Both the position numbers and the translations under genes were made by a program. A stretch of 64,000 bases of DNA from Nonomuraea indica (GTDB lineage: Bacteria > Actinomycetota > Actinomycetes > Streptosporangiales > Streptosporangiaceae): assembly GCF_002850745.1 (NCBI RefSeq), contig NZ_KZ559467.1, forward strand, positions 569,319 through 633,318, written 5' to 3'. This document shows positions 8,092 through 17,827 of this stretch, piece by piece. The stretch's first letter is position 1. The number at the start of each line of letters is the position of its first letter. The notes below the pieces were generated by a model. It had not been told where the DNA came from, did not search any database, and saw only the letters and a program-made list of their open reading frames with translations.

Positions 8092-11000
8092 ATGGAGACG
8101 GAGCGGCACACGCTGGGCTCGTTCATCCGCGACCGTCGCCTGCGAGCGGGCCTCAACCAGAACGAACTGGCAGCTCATGCCGCCTTGAGCGAGCGTTCGC
8201 TGCGTGACCTGGAGGCCGATCGGGTGAGTCGCCCGCGGGCCGCGTCGCTGCGGCGGCTTGCTGAGGCACTGGACATCACCAGTGCGGAGCTGGACACGCT
8301 GCTGGCCACCGTCCGCACGGCCCCTGTGGAGCCACTCCGGATCGGCGTGCTGGGATCGCTGTCCGTCCGCGCCGGCGACGCAGCCGTCGATGTGCGGTCG
8401 GGCATGCAGCGCCGGTTACTTGGCCTGCTGGCACTGCGGCCAGGACAGCCGGTGCACCGCCAGGAGATCATCGACACGCTCTGGGGCGAGCAGCCTCCGA
8501 AGTCCTGCCTGCGCCTCGTCCAACGCTACGTCGGCTCCTTGCGTAAGCTGCTCGCGCGCACGCGGGCGCAGGGTTCCGCCATCTCGCTGGGTTCCGGCGG
8601 CTACGTTCTGTCCCCGGCGGCTGGCGACCATGACGTGTTGCGGTTCGGTGATCTTGTCGCCCGCGCGCGGCTGACCCGCGACGAAGGCCGGTTAGCGGCG
8701 GCCGCGGAGCTCTTCGACGCCGCGCTGCGGTGCTGGCGAGGCCCGGTGCTGGCCGGCGAAGACCCCCTCCTCGCTCAGCACCCCGCCGCCGTGGCGCTCA
8801 ACCATGAGCGCATCGCCGCTGCGCTGGCCTTCGCCGACCTCGCTTCGGACAGCGGCGACCATGAGGGGGCCGCCGCCCGATTACGCGAGCTCGTCGCGGA
8901 CGAACCCCTGCACGAAGCCCTGCACGCCCGCCTCGTCCTGGCAATGGCCGCCAGCGGGGATCAGGCCTCCGCGCTGCGACTGTTCGCGGCGGTCCGCAAT
9001 CGACTCCGCGACGAGCTGGGCGTCGAGCCGGGGCCCGAGCTGGCAGCGGCGCACCTGCGGGTGCTGCGTCAGGAGTCACCCTCTCGCACGGCCAGCGATA
9101 CCGGCGAGCCCGGAGCACCCGGCCAGGCGGGCGGTTCCCATGCGGAGCCTTCGGCCGGGGAAGCCGGGCGCGTGATCCCGGCGCAGCTCCCGATGGACGT
9201 CCGCGGCTTCGCCGGTCGCGCCGCCGAGCTCGCCCGGCTGGACGGCCTGGTGACCGCGAGCGCCGAACAGCCCACCGCTGTGACGATCATGGCGATCTCC
9301 GGCACCGCGGGAGTCGGCAAGACCACGCTGGCGGTGCACTGGGCGCACCGGGTCCGCAGCCGGTTCCCCGACGGGCAGCTCTACCTCGACCTGCGGGGCC
9401 ATTCCAGGCAGCCGCCGCTGCGCGCCGCCGAGGCGCTGGCGGCGCTGCTGCGCGCGCTGGACACGCCCCCGGAGCGGATCCCGGCCGACACCTCGCAGGC
9501 CGCCGCCCGCTACCGATCGCTGCTCGACGACCGGCGGATGCTCCTGCTGCTGGACGACGCGGCCTCGGCCGAGCAGGTGCGCCCCCTCCTGCCGGCTGCT
9601 CCCGGCTGTCTCGTGCTCGTCACCAGCCGTGACCGCCTCAGCGGGCTGGTCGCGAGGGAGGGCGCCCGGCGGATCACGCTCGACGTCCTGCCTCCGCGGG
9701 AGGCACGCGACCTGCTGGCCTCGGTGCTCGGACGGGATCGGATCGACGCCGAGCCCGAGGACGCCGCGCGGCTGGCCGACCTGTGCGGCCGGCTGCCCTT
9801 GGCGCTGCGCGTCTCGGCCGCCCACCTGGCGGACCGGCCCGCGCGGGGAATCGCCGGCTACGCCGACGATCTGGCGCGGGGCAGCAGACTCGCCGCCCTG
9901 GAGATCGAGGACGACCCGGAGACCGCCGTGCGCACCGCGCTCGACCGGTCGTACGCGGCGCTGCGGCCTGACGCGCGGCGGGCGTACCGGCTCCTCGGCC
10001 TCGTGCCCGGCGCGGACTTCTCCCCGCAGGCCGCCGTGGCGGCGATGGGGGTGGCCGGAGGCGAGGCGGAACGGCTGCTGGAGCGTCTGGCGGGCCGGCA
10101 TCTGCTGAAGGAGCGGGCACCGGGCCGGTTCGCCTTCCACGACCTGGTCCGGCTGCACGCCCGGGCCCGGGCCGGCGCCGAGGACGGCCCCGCCGAGCAG
10201 GCGGCCGTCGTCCGGCGGGTCTGCCGGTGGCACCTGTCCATGGTGGAGGCGGCGGCGGGCCTCCTGTACTCCCACATGCTGCGGCTGTCGCCGCTCGGCG
10301 AGGCCACCACCGCGTTCCGCGACGCCCGCGACGCCCGGAGGTGGCTCGACGCCGAGTCGGCGAACCTGGTGGCCGCCACGGCGGAGGCCGCCGCGGGCGC
10401 GGCACGGGAGGAGTCCTGGCACCTGGCGCTGGCACTGCGCGGGTACTTCTGGATGTCCGGTGACCTGCCGGCTGCCGAGGCGACGGCCACGGCGGCGCTC
10501 ACCGCGGCGCGGGCGGCCGGCGACGCCCGTGGCCAGGCGGCGGCGAGGCTGGCCCTCGGTCAGACCCTGATGAGGCTGGGCCGGCTCGGCGAGGCACGGA
10601 TGCACCTTGACGAGGCCGTCCGCGTGGGCTCCCTGCTGGACTGGCCGGAGCACTGGACGGCGACGTGCACCACGCTGGGCACACTGCATTCCTGGCACGG
10701 CCGGCTTGATGACGCGGCCGCCCACTACCGCCGGGGTCTGGAGCTGAGCATGGCACGCGGCCATGCGGACGGTGCGGCGGTCAACCTGGTCAACCTCGCC
10801 TTCACGGCCCTGCACGCCGGAGACCTGGAGCAGGCCGTGTCGTACGGGGAGCAGGTACTGACATGCTACGGCGTCGCCGGCTCAGGAGACGGCCACCCGG
10901 TGACCCTCGCCGTGACGGGCGACGCCTACCACCTGCTCGGCCGGTTCGACGAGGCGCTCGCCTACTTCGACCGCGCGCTGGAGGCCTACCGTGGGATCGG

Positions 11001-11619
11001 CAGCTCCGTGGAGGAGTCGGTCGTGCGGGCCACCCGTGTCGCGCTGCACTGCGACGCCGGGCGGTACGATCACGCGCTGCGGGAGGCCGAGGCCGTCGCG
11101 CACGCCACGCGCGAATCGGACGGACGGGTGCGCGCCTCCGCCCTGGCCGCACTCGGCACGGTGCACCGGCACCTGGGGAACCCGTCGGCGATCCGGCACC
11201 TGCAGAACGCCCTGACGGCGCTGGAGTCCGGTGGCGACCGTGTGCTGGAGACGCAGATCCGGCTCGAACAGGCTGCGACCCACCTGTCAGCCGGTCGGCT
11301 CGCAGCCGCCGAGGCCGGCGCCGAACAGGCCATGGCCGTCGCGCGACACGCGGGGTACCGCGTGTGGGAAGGGCAGGGACTGCTCGTCCTCGCCGCCGTC
11401 GACCTCGCCCGCGGCCGGCCGGACCGGGCCGCGGAACGCGCGACGTGTGCCCTTGCCCTGCATCGGCGGTCCGGGTACCGGCTCGGCCAGGCTCGGGCCC
11501 TGCTCCTCATCGCCGACACCGACGCCCGCTCCGCCGGCTCGGACGCCTCCCGTGCCGAGGCCGAACGCATCCTGGCCGAGATAGGCGCCGTCAGCACTCG
11601 GGTCGACCGGCGCGGGTAG
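8092..11619 (+). CDS. XRE-SARP (BTAD)-NB-ARC-TPR transcriptional regulator
   Basis: An 1175-residue multidomain regulator. Residues about 8-60 form an XRE-type helix-turn-helix (LNQNELAAHAALSERSLRDLE). About 82-175 is an OmpR-like winged helix typical of SARP proteins, and about 185-330 is the bacterial transcriptional activation domain. Next comes an NB-ARC/STAND ATPase with P-loop GTAGVGKT at about 404-411 and a LLLLDDA Walker B strand, and finally TPR repeats (about 650-1160). Such AfsR-like proteins sense a signal through the TPR/ATPase part and activate antibiotic or other secondary genes. Having both an N-terminal XRE HTH and a SARP winged helix gives two putative DNA-binding units in one chain. 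It is probably monocistronic; target unknown. Confidence 0.9.
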   Translation: METERHTLGSFIRDRRLRAGLNQNELAAHAALSERSLRDLEADRVSRPRAASLRRLAEALDITSAELDTLLATVRTAPVEPLRIGVLGSLSVRAGDAAVDVRSGMQRRLLGLLALRPGQPVHRQEIIDTLWGEQPPKSCLRLVQRYVGSLRKLLARTRAQGSAISLGSGGYVLSPAAGDHDVLRFGDLVARARLTRDEGRLAAAAELFDAALRCWRGPVLAGEDPLLAQHPAAVALNHERIAAALAFADLASDSGDHEGAAARLRELVADEPLHEALHARLVLAMAASGDQASALRLFAAVRNRLRDELGVEPGPELAAAHLRVLRQESPSRTASDTGEPGAPGQAGGSHAEPSAGEAGRVIPAQLPMDVRGFAGRAAELARLDGLVTASAEQPTAVTIMAISGTAGVGKTTLAVHWAHRVRSRFPDGQLYLDLRGHSRQPPLRAAEALAALLRALDTPPERIPADTSQAAARYRSLLDDRRMLLLLDDAASAEQVRPLLPAAPGCLVLVTSRDRLSGLVAREGARRITLDVLPPREARDLLASVLGRDRIDAEPEDAARLADLCGRLPLALRVSAAHLADRPARGIAGYADDLARGSRLAALEIEDDPETAVRTALDRSYAALRPDARRAYRLLGLVPGADFSPQAAVAAMGVAGGEAERLLERLAGRHLLKERAPGRFAFHDLVRLHARARAGAEDGPAEQAAVVRRVCRWHLSMVEAAAGLLYSHMLRLSPLGEATTAFRDARDARRWLDAESANLVAATAEAAAGAAREESWHLALALRGYFWMSGDLPAAEATATAALTAARAAGDARGQAAARLALGQTLMRLGRLGEARMHLDEAVRVGSLLDWPEHWTATCTTLGTLHSWHGRLDDAAAHYRRGLELSMARGHADGAAVNLVNLAFTALHAGDLEQAVSYGEQVLTCYGVAGSGDGHPVTLAVTGDAYHLLGRFDEALAYFDRALEAYRGIGSSVEESVVRATRVALHCDAGRYDHALREAEAVAHATRESDGRVRASALAALGTVHRHLGNPSAIRHLQNALTALESGGDRVLETQIRLEQAATHLSAGRLAAAEAGAEQAMAVARHAGYRVWEGQGLLVLAAVDLARGRPDRAAERATCALALHRRSGYRLGQARALLLIADTDARSAGSDASRAEAERILAEIGAVSTRVDRRG

Positions 11620-11912
11620 GCCCGGCAGGCCGGTCCCGAGCAGCACTCCGGCTCCGCCGCCCGCAGGCCAGCGCCGGCACCGCTCACGTGCGGCCTGCGG
11701 AGTGCTGGATCGAGCCCGGCGAAGTGTCCACCGGCGGATGAACCTGCCGCTACGGTTCCCGTTCCGCCCCACAGCGATGTGCGCGCAGCGCTGGAGACGT
11801 TCGACCTGTCCGGCGGTCTCTGAGTCGCCAAGCCCCTGGTACGGCGCCGCCGAGGCCTACGCCTGTAAGCCGACAGTGACGCCCGTCTCCGGAGCATCCG
11901 GCGACGGGTGTC

Positions 11913-12824
11913 TCAGAGGCGGCCGTGGCGGTGGAGGGTCTGCAGGGCGCGGACGGTGGTGTGGCCGCGCCAGTCCAGAACTCCGGCCGGTGAGATGGGG
12001 GCGTAGTCGACGGTCCAGCCGCCGTCGGGCTCCTGCATGCCGGCCAGCCGGTCCAGGTCGGCCGCGATGCCCTGCGGCGACAGCAGGGAGGCGGCCGGAC
12101 CGTCCGGAAGGGGCGCGAAGTCCAGCGGGCGCAGCGTCTCCTCCTCGGTGCCGCCCTCGACGTGCATCCGGCCGTCGGGCGGCACGTGCCTGCTCAGGTG
12201 GGCGACGAGGCCGGCGGCCTCGGGCCGGGTGCCGTGCACGGCGTCCAGGAAGCGCAGCGCGAAGGCCAGCACGTACGCGTGCGGCGTCTCGTCGATGGCC
12301 TCGATGGCCGTCAGGCAGTAGCGGGTGGCCCGGTCGAGCCAGGGGTGGGCGGCCACGGCCGGGTCGTGCGCGGCGACACGGTGCGCGACGGCGGCCGTGA
12401 CGGCGGTGATCTGCAGCGACGACGTGGAGGTGTCGGCGCCGAGCCACCACGGGGCGCAGCCGGCGGGGGCGGTGACGGGCAGGGCGAACGGCAGGCCGCC
12501 GTCGGGCAGGGTGACCGAGTCGAGCCAGTCGCACAGCTCCACCGCCCGCGACGTGGTGGCGGGCGCGATGTCCTCGAACACCTCGAAGGCGTGCGCCGCC
12601 GCCCCCGGCTGGCTCTCGGGGGAGCGCAGGTCGGGTTCGAGCCCCCAGCCGTAGCCGCCGTCGGCGTTGCGGTAGCCGTCGAGCGCCGCCAGCGCCCCCT
12701 GCACGGCTCCTGCGTCGGTGGTCGCGCCGGCCAGGGCGTGGGTCAGAAGGTCGAAGCGGCGGCGGTCCAGCACCCGCGCGTGGGTGGCCATGAAGGCGGC
12801 CGCCGCGGAAAGGTCGATGCTCAT
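11913..12824 (-). CDS. Prenyltransferase/squalene-cyclase-fold (alpha/alpha barrel) protein
   Basis: A 303-residue protein with repeated QW-like motifs: YRNADGGYGWGLEPD near residue 55 and MQEPDGGWTVDY near 270. These are characteristic of the (alpha/alpha)6 barrel of terpene cyclase/prenyltransferase-beta proteins. It is shorter than real cyclases and lacks a visible DXDD or zinc site, so the catalytic role is unknown. ATG 12824 has AAGGA and GAGGG upstream. It is divergent from the SDR gene at 12931. The 293 bp between its stop and the regulator at 11619 hold no gene that I can see. Confidence 0.7.
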   Translation of the reverse strand: MSIDLSAAAAFMATHARVLDRRRFDLLTHALAGATTDAGAVQGALAALDGYRNADGGYGWGLEPDLRSPESQPGAAAHAFEVFEDIAPATTSRAVELCDWLDSVTLPDGGLPFALPVTAPAGCAPWWLGADTSTSSLQITAVTAAVAHRVAAHDPAVAAHPWLDRATRYCLTAIEAIDETPHAYVLAFALRFLDAVHGTRPEAAGLVAHLSRHVPPDGRMHVEGGTEEETLRPLDFAPLPDGPAASLLSPQGIAADLDRLAGMQEPDGGWTVDYAPISPAGVLDWRGHTTVRALQTLHRHGRL

Positions 12825-12930
12825 GCCCTCATCCTTCCTTCGCCGCCGCCCCGGGTCTTGCAGAAATCGGCCACCACGCCGTCCGGAAAAGATGACACTC
12901 CTTGTCGGCTTTTCCTGCCAGCCTCGCACC

Positions 12931-13845
12931 ATGAGTGAATCGCTGAAGGGCAAGGTCGCGCTGGTCGCTGGAGGCACGCGCGGCGCGGGACGGGGAATCG
13001 CGGTCGAACTGGGGGCCGCCGGGGCCACCGTCTACGTCACCGGCCGCACCACCCGGCTGGAGCGCTCCGAGTACGGCCGGCCGGAGACCATCGAGGAGAC
13101 CGCGGAGCTGGTGGACCAGGCCGGCGGGCACGGCATCCCCGTCCAGGTCGACCACCTGGACAGCGACCGGGTGCGCGCCCTCGTCGAGCGGATCGACCGC
13201 GACCACGGCCGGCTCGACCTGCTCGTCAACGACGTGTGGGGCGGCGACCCGCTCGCCGAGTGGGACCGGCCGCTGTGGGAGCAGAACCTCGACAAGGGCA
13301 TGCGGCTGCTCCGCCTGGCCATCGACACGCACATCATCACCAGCCACCACGCGCTGCCGCTGCTGATGCGGAACCCCGGCGGCCTGGTGGTCGAGATGAC
13401 CGACGGGACCAAGGAGTACAACGACGCCCACTACCGGGTCTCCTTCTTCTACGACCTGGCCAAGACGGCCGTGATCCGGCTCGCGTTCGCGCAGGCGCAC
13501 GAGCTGAGGGAGCGCGGCTGCGCGGCGGTGGCGCTGACGCCCGGGTGGCTGCGCTCGGAGATGATGCTGGACATCTACAAGGTGCGGGAGGACAACTGGC
13601 GCGACGCCACCGCGGCCGAGCCGCACTTCGCGATCTCCGAGTCGCCCCGGTTCACCGGGCGGGCGGTGGCGGCCCTGGCGGCCGACCCCGACGTCATGCG
13701 GTGGAGCGGGCAGTCGCTGTCGTCGGGGCAGCTCGCGCAGGTGTACGGGTTCGCCGACGTGGACGGCTCGCGGCCCGACGCCTGGAGATACCTGGTCGAG
13801 GTCCAGGACGCGGGCAGACCGGCCGACGTCACCGGTTACCGCTGA
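12931..13845 (+). CDS. Short-chain dehydrogenase/reductase
   Basis: A 304-residue SDR oxidoreductase. The cofactor loop GGTRGAGRG (about 14-22) is the TGxxxGxG equivalent. The catalytic pair Tyr174 and Lys178 is in FFYDLAK, and LLVNDVWGG stands in for the NNAG motif. GWLRSEMML is the loop after strand 6 that covers substrate. An Arg just after the glycine loop and GRTTR after beta-2 suggest NADP(H). It resembles SDR proteins of the plant DHRS1-like group (long insert LFAEWDRPLWEQ-like). Substrate unknown. It converges on the RecD2-like helicase with only 7 bp between stops. Confidence 0.85.
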   Translation: MSESLKGKVALVAGGTRGAGRGIAVELGAAGATVYVTGRTTRLERSEYGRPETIEETAELVDQAGGHGIPVQVDHLDSDRVRALVERIDRDHGRLDLLVNDVWGGDPLAEWDRPLWEQNLDKGMRLLRLAIDTHIITSHHALPLLMRNPGGLVVEMTDGTKEYNDAHYRVSFFYDLAKTAVIRLAFAQAHELRERGCAAVALTPGWLRSEMMLDIYKVREDNWRDATAAEPHFAISESPRFTGRAVAALAADPDVMRWSGQSLSSGQLAQVYGFADVDGSRPDAWRYLVEVQDAGRPADVTGYR

Positions 13846-13852
13846 GCCCCGC

Positions 13853-16000
13853 TCAGTTGTCGAGGGTGAGGGCCAGCCGGCGGGTGAGGCCGGTGTTGCG
13901 GCGCCGGCCGAGGCGGTGGACGGCGAGTTCGAGGGCGTCGCGCGCGCCGACCAGCACCACCCAGGAGCGCGCCCGGGTGAGCAGGGTGTAGAGCAGCCGG
14001 CGGCGCAGCATGACGCCGCCGGCCTCGGCCACGATGGGCGCCACCACGAACGGGTATTCGCTGCCCTGCGAGCGATGCACGCTGATGGCGTAGGCGTGGG
14101 TGAGGTCGTCGAGCTCGTCGAAGCCGTAGGTGACCGTGTCGCCGTCGTCGATGCGGACCTCCAGCAGGCGGTCCTCCGGCAGGAGGCGGGTGACGGTTCC
14201 GGTCTCGCCGTTGAAGACGCCCTTGTCGTAGTTGTTGCGGATCGGCATGACCCGGTCGCCGGCGCGGAAGACCGACGAGCCCGACCAGTGCTCGGCAACG
14301 CCGTCGCGGGCCGGGTTGAGCCGCTCCTGGATCATGCGGCCGACCTCGGCGGTGCCGGCGGCGCCCTTGCGCATCGGGCAGAGCACCTGCACCTGGCCCG
14401 GGTCCACGCCCTGCTTGCGGGGGATGGCCTCGGTGGCCAGGTGGACGACGCGCTCGGCCACGGCGGCCGGGTCGTCCAGCTCCTCGAACCAGAAGCCGCC
14501 GCCGCCGGGCAGCCGCGGCAGCTCGCCGGCGCGGACGAGGTGCGCCGCCGAGACGATGCCGCTGCCCTCGGCCTGCCGGAAGACGTGGGTGAGCCGGACG
14601 CGCGGGATGTCCTCGACGCGCAGCAGGTCGGCCAGCACGCTGCCGGGACCGATGCTGGGGAGCTGGTCGCTGTCGCCGACGAGCAGCAGGTGGCTGCCGG
14701 ACGGGATCGCCGAGCACAGCCGGGTGGCCAGGTGGAGGTCGAGCATGGACACCTCGTCCACGACGATCAGGTCGGCCTGGGCCGGCGCCTGGTCGAACAG
14801 GGCGTCGGGGTCGGGCTGGTGGGCCAGCATCCGGTGGACGGTCATCGCGGGCAGTCCGGTCAGCTCCGACAGGCGCTTGGCGGCCTTGCCGGTGGGCGCG
14901 GCCAGGGTGACGGTGCCGCCCATCGCCCGCACCGTCGCCGCGATCACCCGCACGGTGTGGCTCTTGCCGCAGCCCGGACCGCCGGTGAGGACCGAGACGG
15001 TGCTGGTCAGCGCCATGGTCACCGCGGCCCGCTGGTCATCGTGCAGCTCCGGGTCCTCCCGGAACGGGCGCAGCGGCAGCGTCGAGCGGGCCCGCCACAG
15101 CCGGGACAGCTCGTCGGCCAGCTTGACCTCGCGGGCGTGCAGCTCCTTGGCGTAGACGACGACCTGCTCGGGGCCGGCCTCCACGACCACGCGACGCTCG
15201 GCCGTGAGCGCGTCGATCATCGGCCGCACCAGGTCCTGGTCGAGCTCGACCAACTCGGCGGTCTGCGTGAGCAGCGCGGTCATCGACAGATGGCAGTGGC
15301 CGCCGCGCACGGCGGCGCTCTCCAGCCGGTCGAGGACCGCGGCCTTGATCCGCTGCGGGCTCTGCTCGGACACCCCCGACCGCAGGGCGATCCGGTCGGC
15401 CGTGTGGAAGGCGATGCCGCGCACCCGCCCGATGAGCTGGTAGGGGTCGCGGGCCAGGATGCCGGCCGAGTCGGGGCCGTGGACCTGGTAGATCTTGGCG
15501 GCGAGCAGCGGGCTGACGCCGTAGCCCTGCAGGACCACCATCAGCGCGGCGATCTCCTTCTGCTCCTTCCACGCCTCGACGATCTGCGCCTGCCGCGCCG
15601 GGCCGATGTTGACGACCTCGGTGAGCCGCTCGGGCCGGGTGTCGATGACGGTCAGCGTCCGCTCGCCGAAGTGGCTGACGATGGCGTGGGCCAGCCGCGG
15701 CCCGATGCCGCGGATGAGACCGGAGCCGAGGTAGAGCTGGATCGCGCGCACGGTGGAGGGGACGATCCGCTCGCACGCCGTGACCTGGAACCTGCTGCCG
15801 TGGCGGTGGTGCTCGCCCCACTCGCCGGTCAGCCGCAGCGTCTCGCCGGGCTGGATCCCGGCCAGCGCCCGCCCGGAGGCGACGAATCCCGGCCCGCTGT
15901 CGGCGCTCATCCGCGCGACGGTGTAGCCGTCGTCGCGGACGTAGACCAGCTGCTCGACCGAGGCGTCCACCGCAGACATCCCATCATCCGGGTACGTCAC
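13853..16000 (-). CDS. RecD2-like ATP-dependent DNA helicase
   Basis: A 715-residue superfamily 1B 5'-3' helicase. The N-terminal part has an OB-like region and helix-hairpin-helix segments (GSGLIRGIGPRLAHAIV, VVNIGPARQAQIV). The motor carries Walker A GGPGCGKS at about residues 340-347, DEVSMLD, GDSDQLPSIGPG and, near the C-terminus, HRSQGSEYP plus LLYTLLTRAR. These are the hallmarks of RecD2/TraA-type helicases that work without RecBC. Likely role is DNA repair or replication fork processing. GTG 16000 gives the longest plausible product; ATG 15979 is an alternative. Neither has a strong ribosome binding site. Confidence 0.9.
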   Translation of the reverse strand: MTYPDDGMSAVDASVEQLVYVRDDGYTVARMSADSGPGFVASGRALAGIQPGETLRLTGEWGEHHRHGSRFQVTACERIVPSTVRAIQLYLGSGLIRGIGPRLAHAIVSHFGERTLTVIDTRPERLTEVVNIGPARQAQIVEAWKEQKEIAALMVVLQGYGVSPLLAAKIYQVHGPDSAGILARDPYQLIGRVRGIAFHTADRIALRSGVSEQSPQRIKAAVLDRLESAAVRGGHCHLSMTALLTQTAELVELDQDLVRPMIDALTAERRVVVEAGPEQVVVYAKELHAREVKLADELSRLWRARSTLPLRPFREDPELHDDQRAAVTMALTSTVSVLTGGPGCGKSHTVRVIAATVRAMGGTVTLAAPTGKAAKRLSELTGLPAMTVHRMLAHQPDPDALFDQAPAQADLIVVDEVSMLDLHLATRLCSAIPSGSHLLLVGDSDQLPSIGPGSVLADLLRVEDIPRVRLTHVFRQAEGSGIVSAAHLVRAGELPRLPGGGGFWFEELDDPAAVAERVVHLATEAIPRKQGVDPGQVQVLCPMRKGAAGTAEVGRMIQERLNPARDGVAEHWSGSSVFRAGDRVMPIRNNYDKGVFNGETGTVTRLLPEDRLLEVRIDDGDTVTYGFDELDDLTHAYAISVHRSQGSEYPFVVAPIVAEAGGVMLRRRLLYTLLTRARSWVVLVGARDALELAVHRLGRRRNTGLTRRLALTLDN

Positions 16001-16043
16001 CGCAGCTTAGGAGACGGGACCGACAGACCGCGCCCGGACGGAC

Positions 16044-16094
16044 CGTACGGCCCGCGCCCGTCCAGGAGGTAGGCAAACGGGCGCGGACCGTACG
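16044..16094 (-). terminator. Hairpin terminator of the amidase gene
   Basis: Arms of 18 bp with one mismatch (CGTACGGCCCGCGCCCGT at 16044-16061 against 16077-16094) enclose a 15-base loop, immediately downstream of the amidase stop at 16099. The hairpin also separates it from the helicase start. Confidence 0.8.
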
Positions 16095-16098
16095 AGAC

Positions 16099-17622
16099 TC
16101 ACACGCGGCTGATGCGCACCGCGTCCGCGATGACGTAGCCGGTGCCCGAGGTCCACCGGCTGACGCCCACCACGTTCTTCGTTCCCGCGCTGAGCGAGAA
16201 CGTCCCGATCGTGCGCCAGGCGCCGCCGCCCGAACGCTGGTCGACGTAGACGGTCTGGTTGCCGCTCGACGTCGCCACGACGAACGGCGCCGAGCTGTTG
16301 TAGCCGGGGTCGGCCGGGTACCAGACGTCCACCCGGTAGTTGCCCGCGCTGGGGATGGTGGCCGAGAACCAGGCCGGGTCGCTGGCCTCGACCGGGCTGG
16401 CGAACCGGTAGTCGGCGCCGTGCCGGTCGGCGGAGTAGGCCGAGGTGCCCCATGCGCTGCTCGCCGTGAACTGGCCGGCGGTGGCGTTGTCCACGGTGGT
16501 GGTCCACGTCGGGGTGCCCGTGCTGCCGGTCACGTAGTTCATGTACGTGGTCCAGTTCCAGTGCGGGCCGGGGTCGGTGTGCGTGGCGCCGGGGACCTGG
16601 TTGTGGCCGATGATGTGGGTACGGTCCTTGGGGATGCCGTACTTGTTGCAGATGGCGCGGGTCAGGGCGGCCGAGGCGCGGTACATGGCGTCGGTGAACC
16701 ACGAGGCGTCGCTCACCCAGCCCTCGTGCTCGATGCCGATGGAGCGCGTGTTGTAGGTCCAGTTGCCCGCGTGCCAGGCGATGTCCTTGTCCCGCACCAT
16801 CTGGGTGATCGCGCCGTTGGACGACTTGACCACGTAGTGCGCGGAGACGTTGGCGCTGGGGTTCTGGAACCACGAGATGGTGCCCGCGTACGAGCCCTGG
16901 GTCACGTGGATGATCACCCGGTCGATGGCGTAGCTGGACTCGCGGCTGGAGACGGTGTAGTTGCCGGAGTTGGCGGCCACCCAGGCGGCGTCGGGGTAGT
17001 CCGGGCTGGCCACGGTGGCCTGCGCGGACAGGTCACGGGCCGTGGCCAGGTCGCCGCGGTCGGCGGTGACCTCCTGCGGCTTGACCGTCACGCCGCGGGC
17101 GCTCACGCCGAGGCTGAGCAGCTCGTAGACGGCGTCGGCGTACAGGCGGGCCAGTTCGGGGGAGGAGGCGTTGCCGTACCTGGCCACGGCCTGGTACCAG
17201 CGGCCGAGGTCCTTGCGCGCGGCCTCGTCGAGGCCGAGATCGTCGGCCTGGGCGCGCAGGACGGCCGCGCCGCCGAGGACGTTGGCCGCGTCGTCGGTCT
17301 TGAGCTTCCCGGCGGGCAGCCCGGTGAGCTCGGCGGCCTTCTCCAGGGCCTTGGTGGTGGGGTTGCTGACCAGGTGCATGACGCCGTAGCCGCCGCTGGC
17401 GCTGGGCTCGCCGCCGTGGCCGTCGAGGTGGGTCTCGGCGTAGGCGAGGGCGACGAGCAGGTCGCGCGGCACGCCGTGCTCGGCCGCCGCGCGGTCGAAG
17501 GCGGCCGGCAGGTCGGCGGCCCGCTGGACGGGCTGGGCGGTGACGGGCTGGGCGGCGATGAGGAGGAGGGCGGTGAGGGCGGAGGTGACGAGTGCGACTA
17601 ATCGCGTACGGGCGAACCTCAT
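16099..17622 (-). CDS. Secreted N-acetylmuramoyl-L-alanine amidase with C-terminal golvesin-like domain
   Basis: A 507-residue exported cell-wall hydrolase. It has a signal peptide (RFARTR, hydrophobic core, TAQ cleavage near residue 30). A helical region (about 30-190) with HGVPRDLLVALAYAETHLDG resembles a lysozyme-like/tail-domain fold. An Amidase_2 (PGRP) zinc domain spans about 200-365, with VIIHVTQG, WHAGNW, SIGIEHEG and HTDPGPHWNW supplying the His and Asp/Tyr ligands. A beta-sandwich domain (about 380-507) is near-identical in pattern to that of the divergent glycosidase. It should cleave the MurNAc-L-Ala bond of peptidoglycan outside the cell. ATG 17622 has AGGAG upstream. It shares a divergent promoter region (17623-17827) that contains a palindrome GACATATGTC at 17672. 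Confidence 0.9.
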   Translation of the reverse strand: MRFARTRLVALVTSALTALLLIAAQPVTAQPVQRAADLPAAFDRAAAEHGVPRDLLVALAYAETHLDGHGGEPSASGGYGVMHLVSNPTTKALEKAAELTGLPAGKLKTDDAANVLGGAAVLRAQADDLGLDEAARKDLGRWYQAVARYGNASSPELARLYADAVYELLSLGVSARGVTVKPQEVTADRGDLATARDLSAQATVASPDYPDAAWVAANSGNYTVSSRESSYAIDRVIIHVTQGSYAGTISWFQNPSANVSAHYVVKSSNGAITQMVRDKDIAWHAGNWTYNTRSIGIEHEGWVSDASWFTDAMYRASAALTRAICNKYGIPKDRTHIIGHNQVPGATHTDPGPHWNWTTYMNYVTGSTGTPTWTTTVDNATAGQFTASSAWGTSAYSADRHGADYRFASPVEASDPAWFSATIPSAGNYRVDVWYPADPGYNSSAPFVVATSSGNQTVYVDQRSGGGAWRTIGTFSLSAGTKNVVGVSRWTSGTGYVIADAVRISRV

Positions 17623-17827
17623 GGGGGGCTCCTCGTTGGGGGGCAACGGGTGCACAGTAAGGGACATTCATGACATATGTCGATAATTGACATTACCGGG
17701 GAGTTAGAAGAAACTTTTCGCCCGCGCCGGAGGCCAGTCAGGCGTGCATCGGGGAACGGCCTGGGGCTCCAGCCTCTGGGTGTGAAGACTATTGACGTTC
17801 TCTTGACAGCGACTGAAACTTCTCTTC

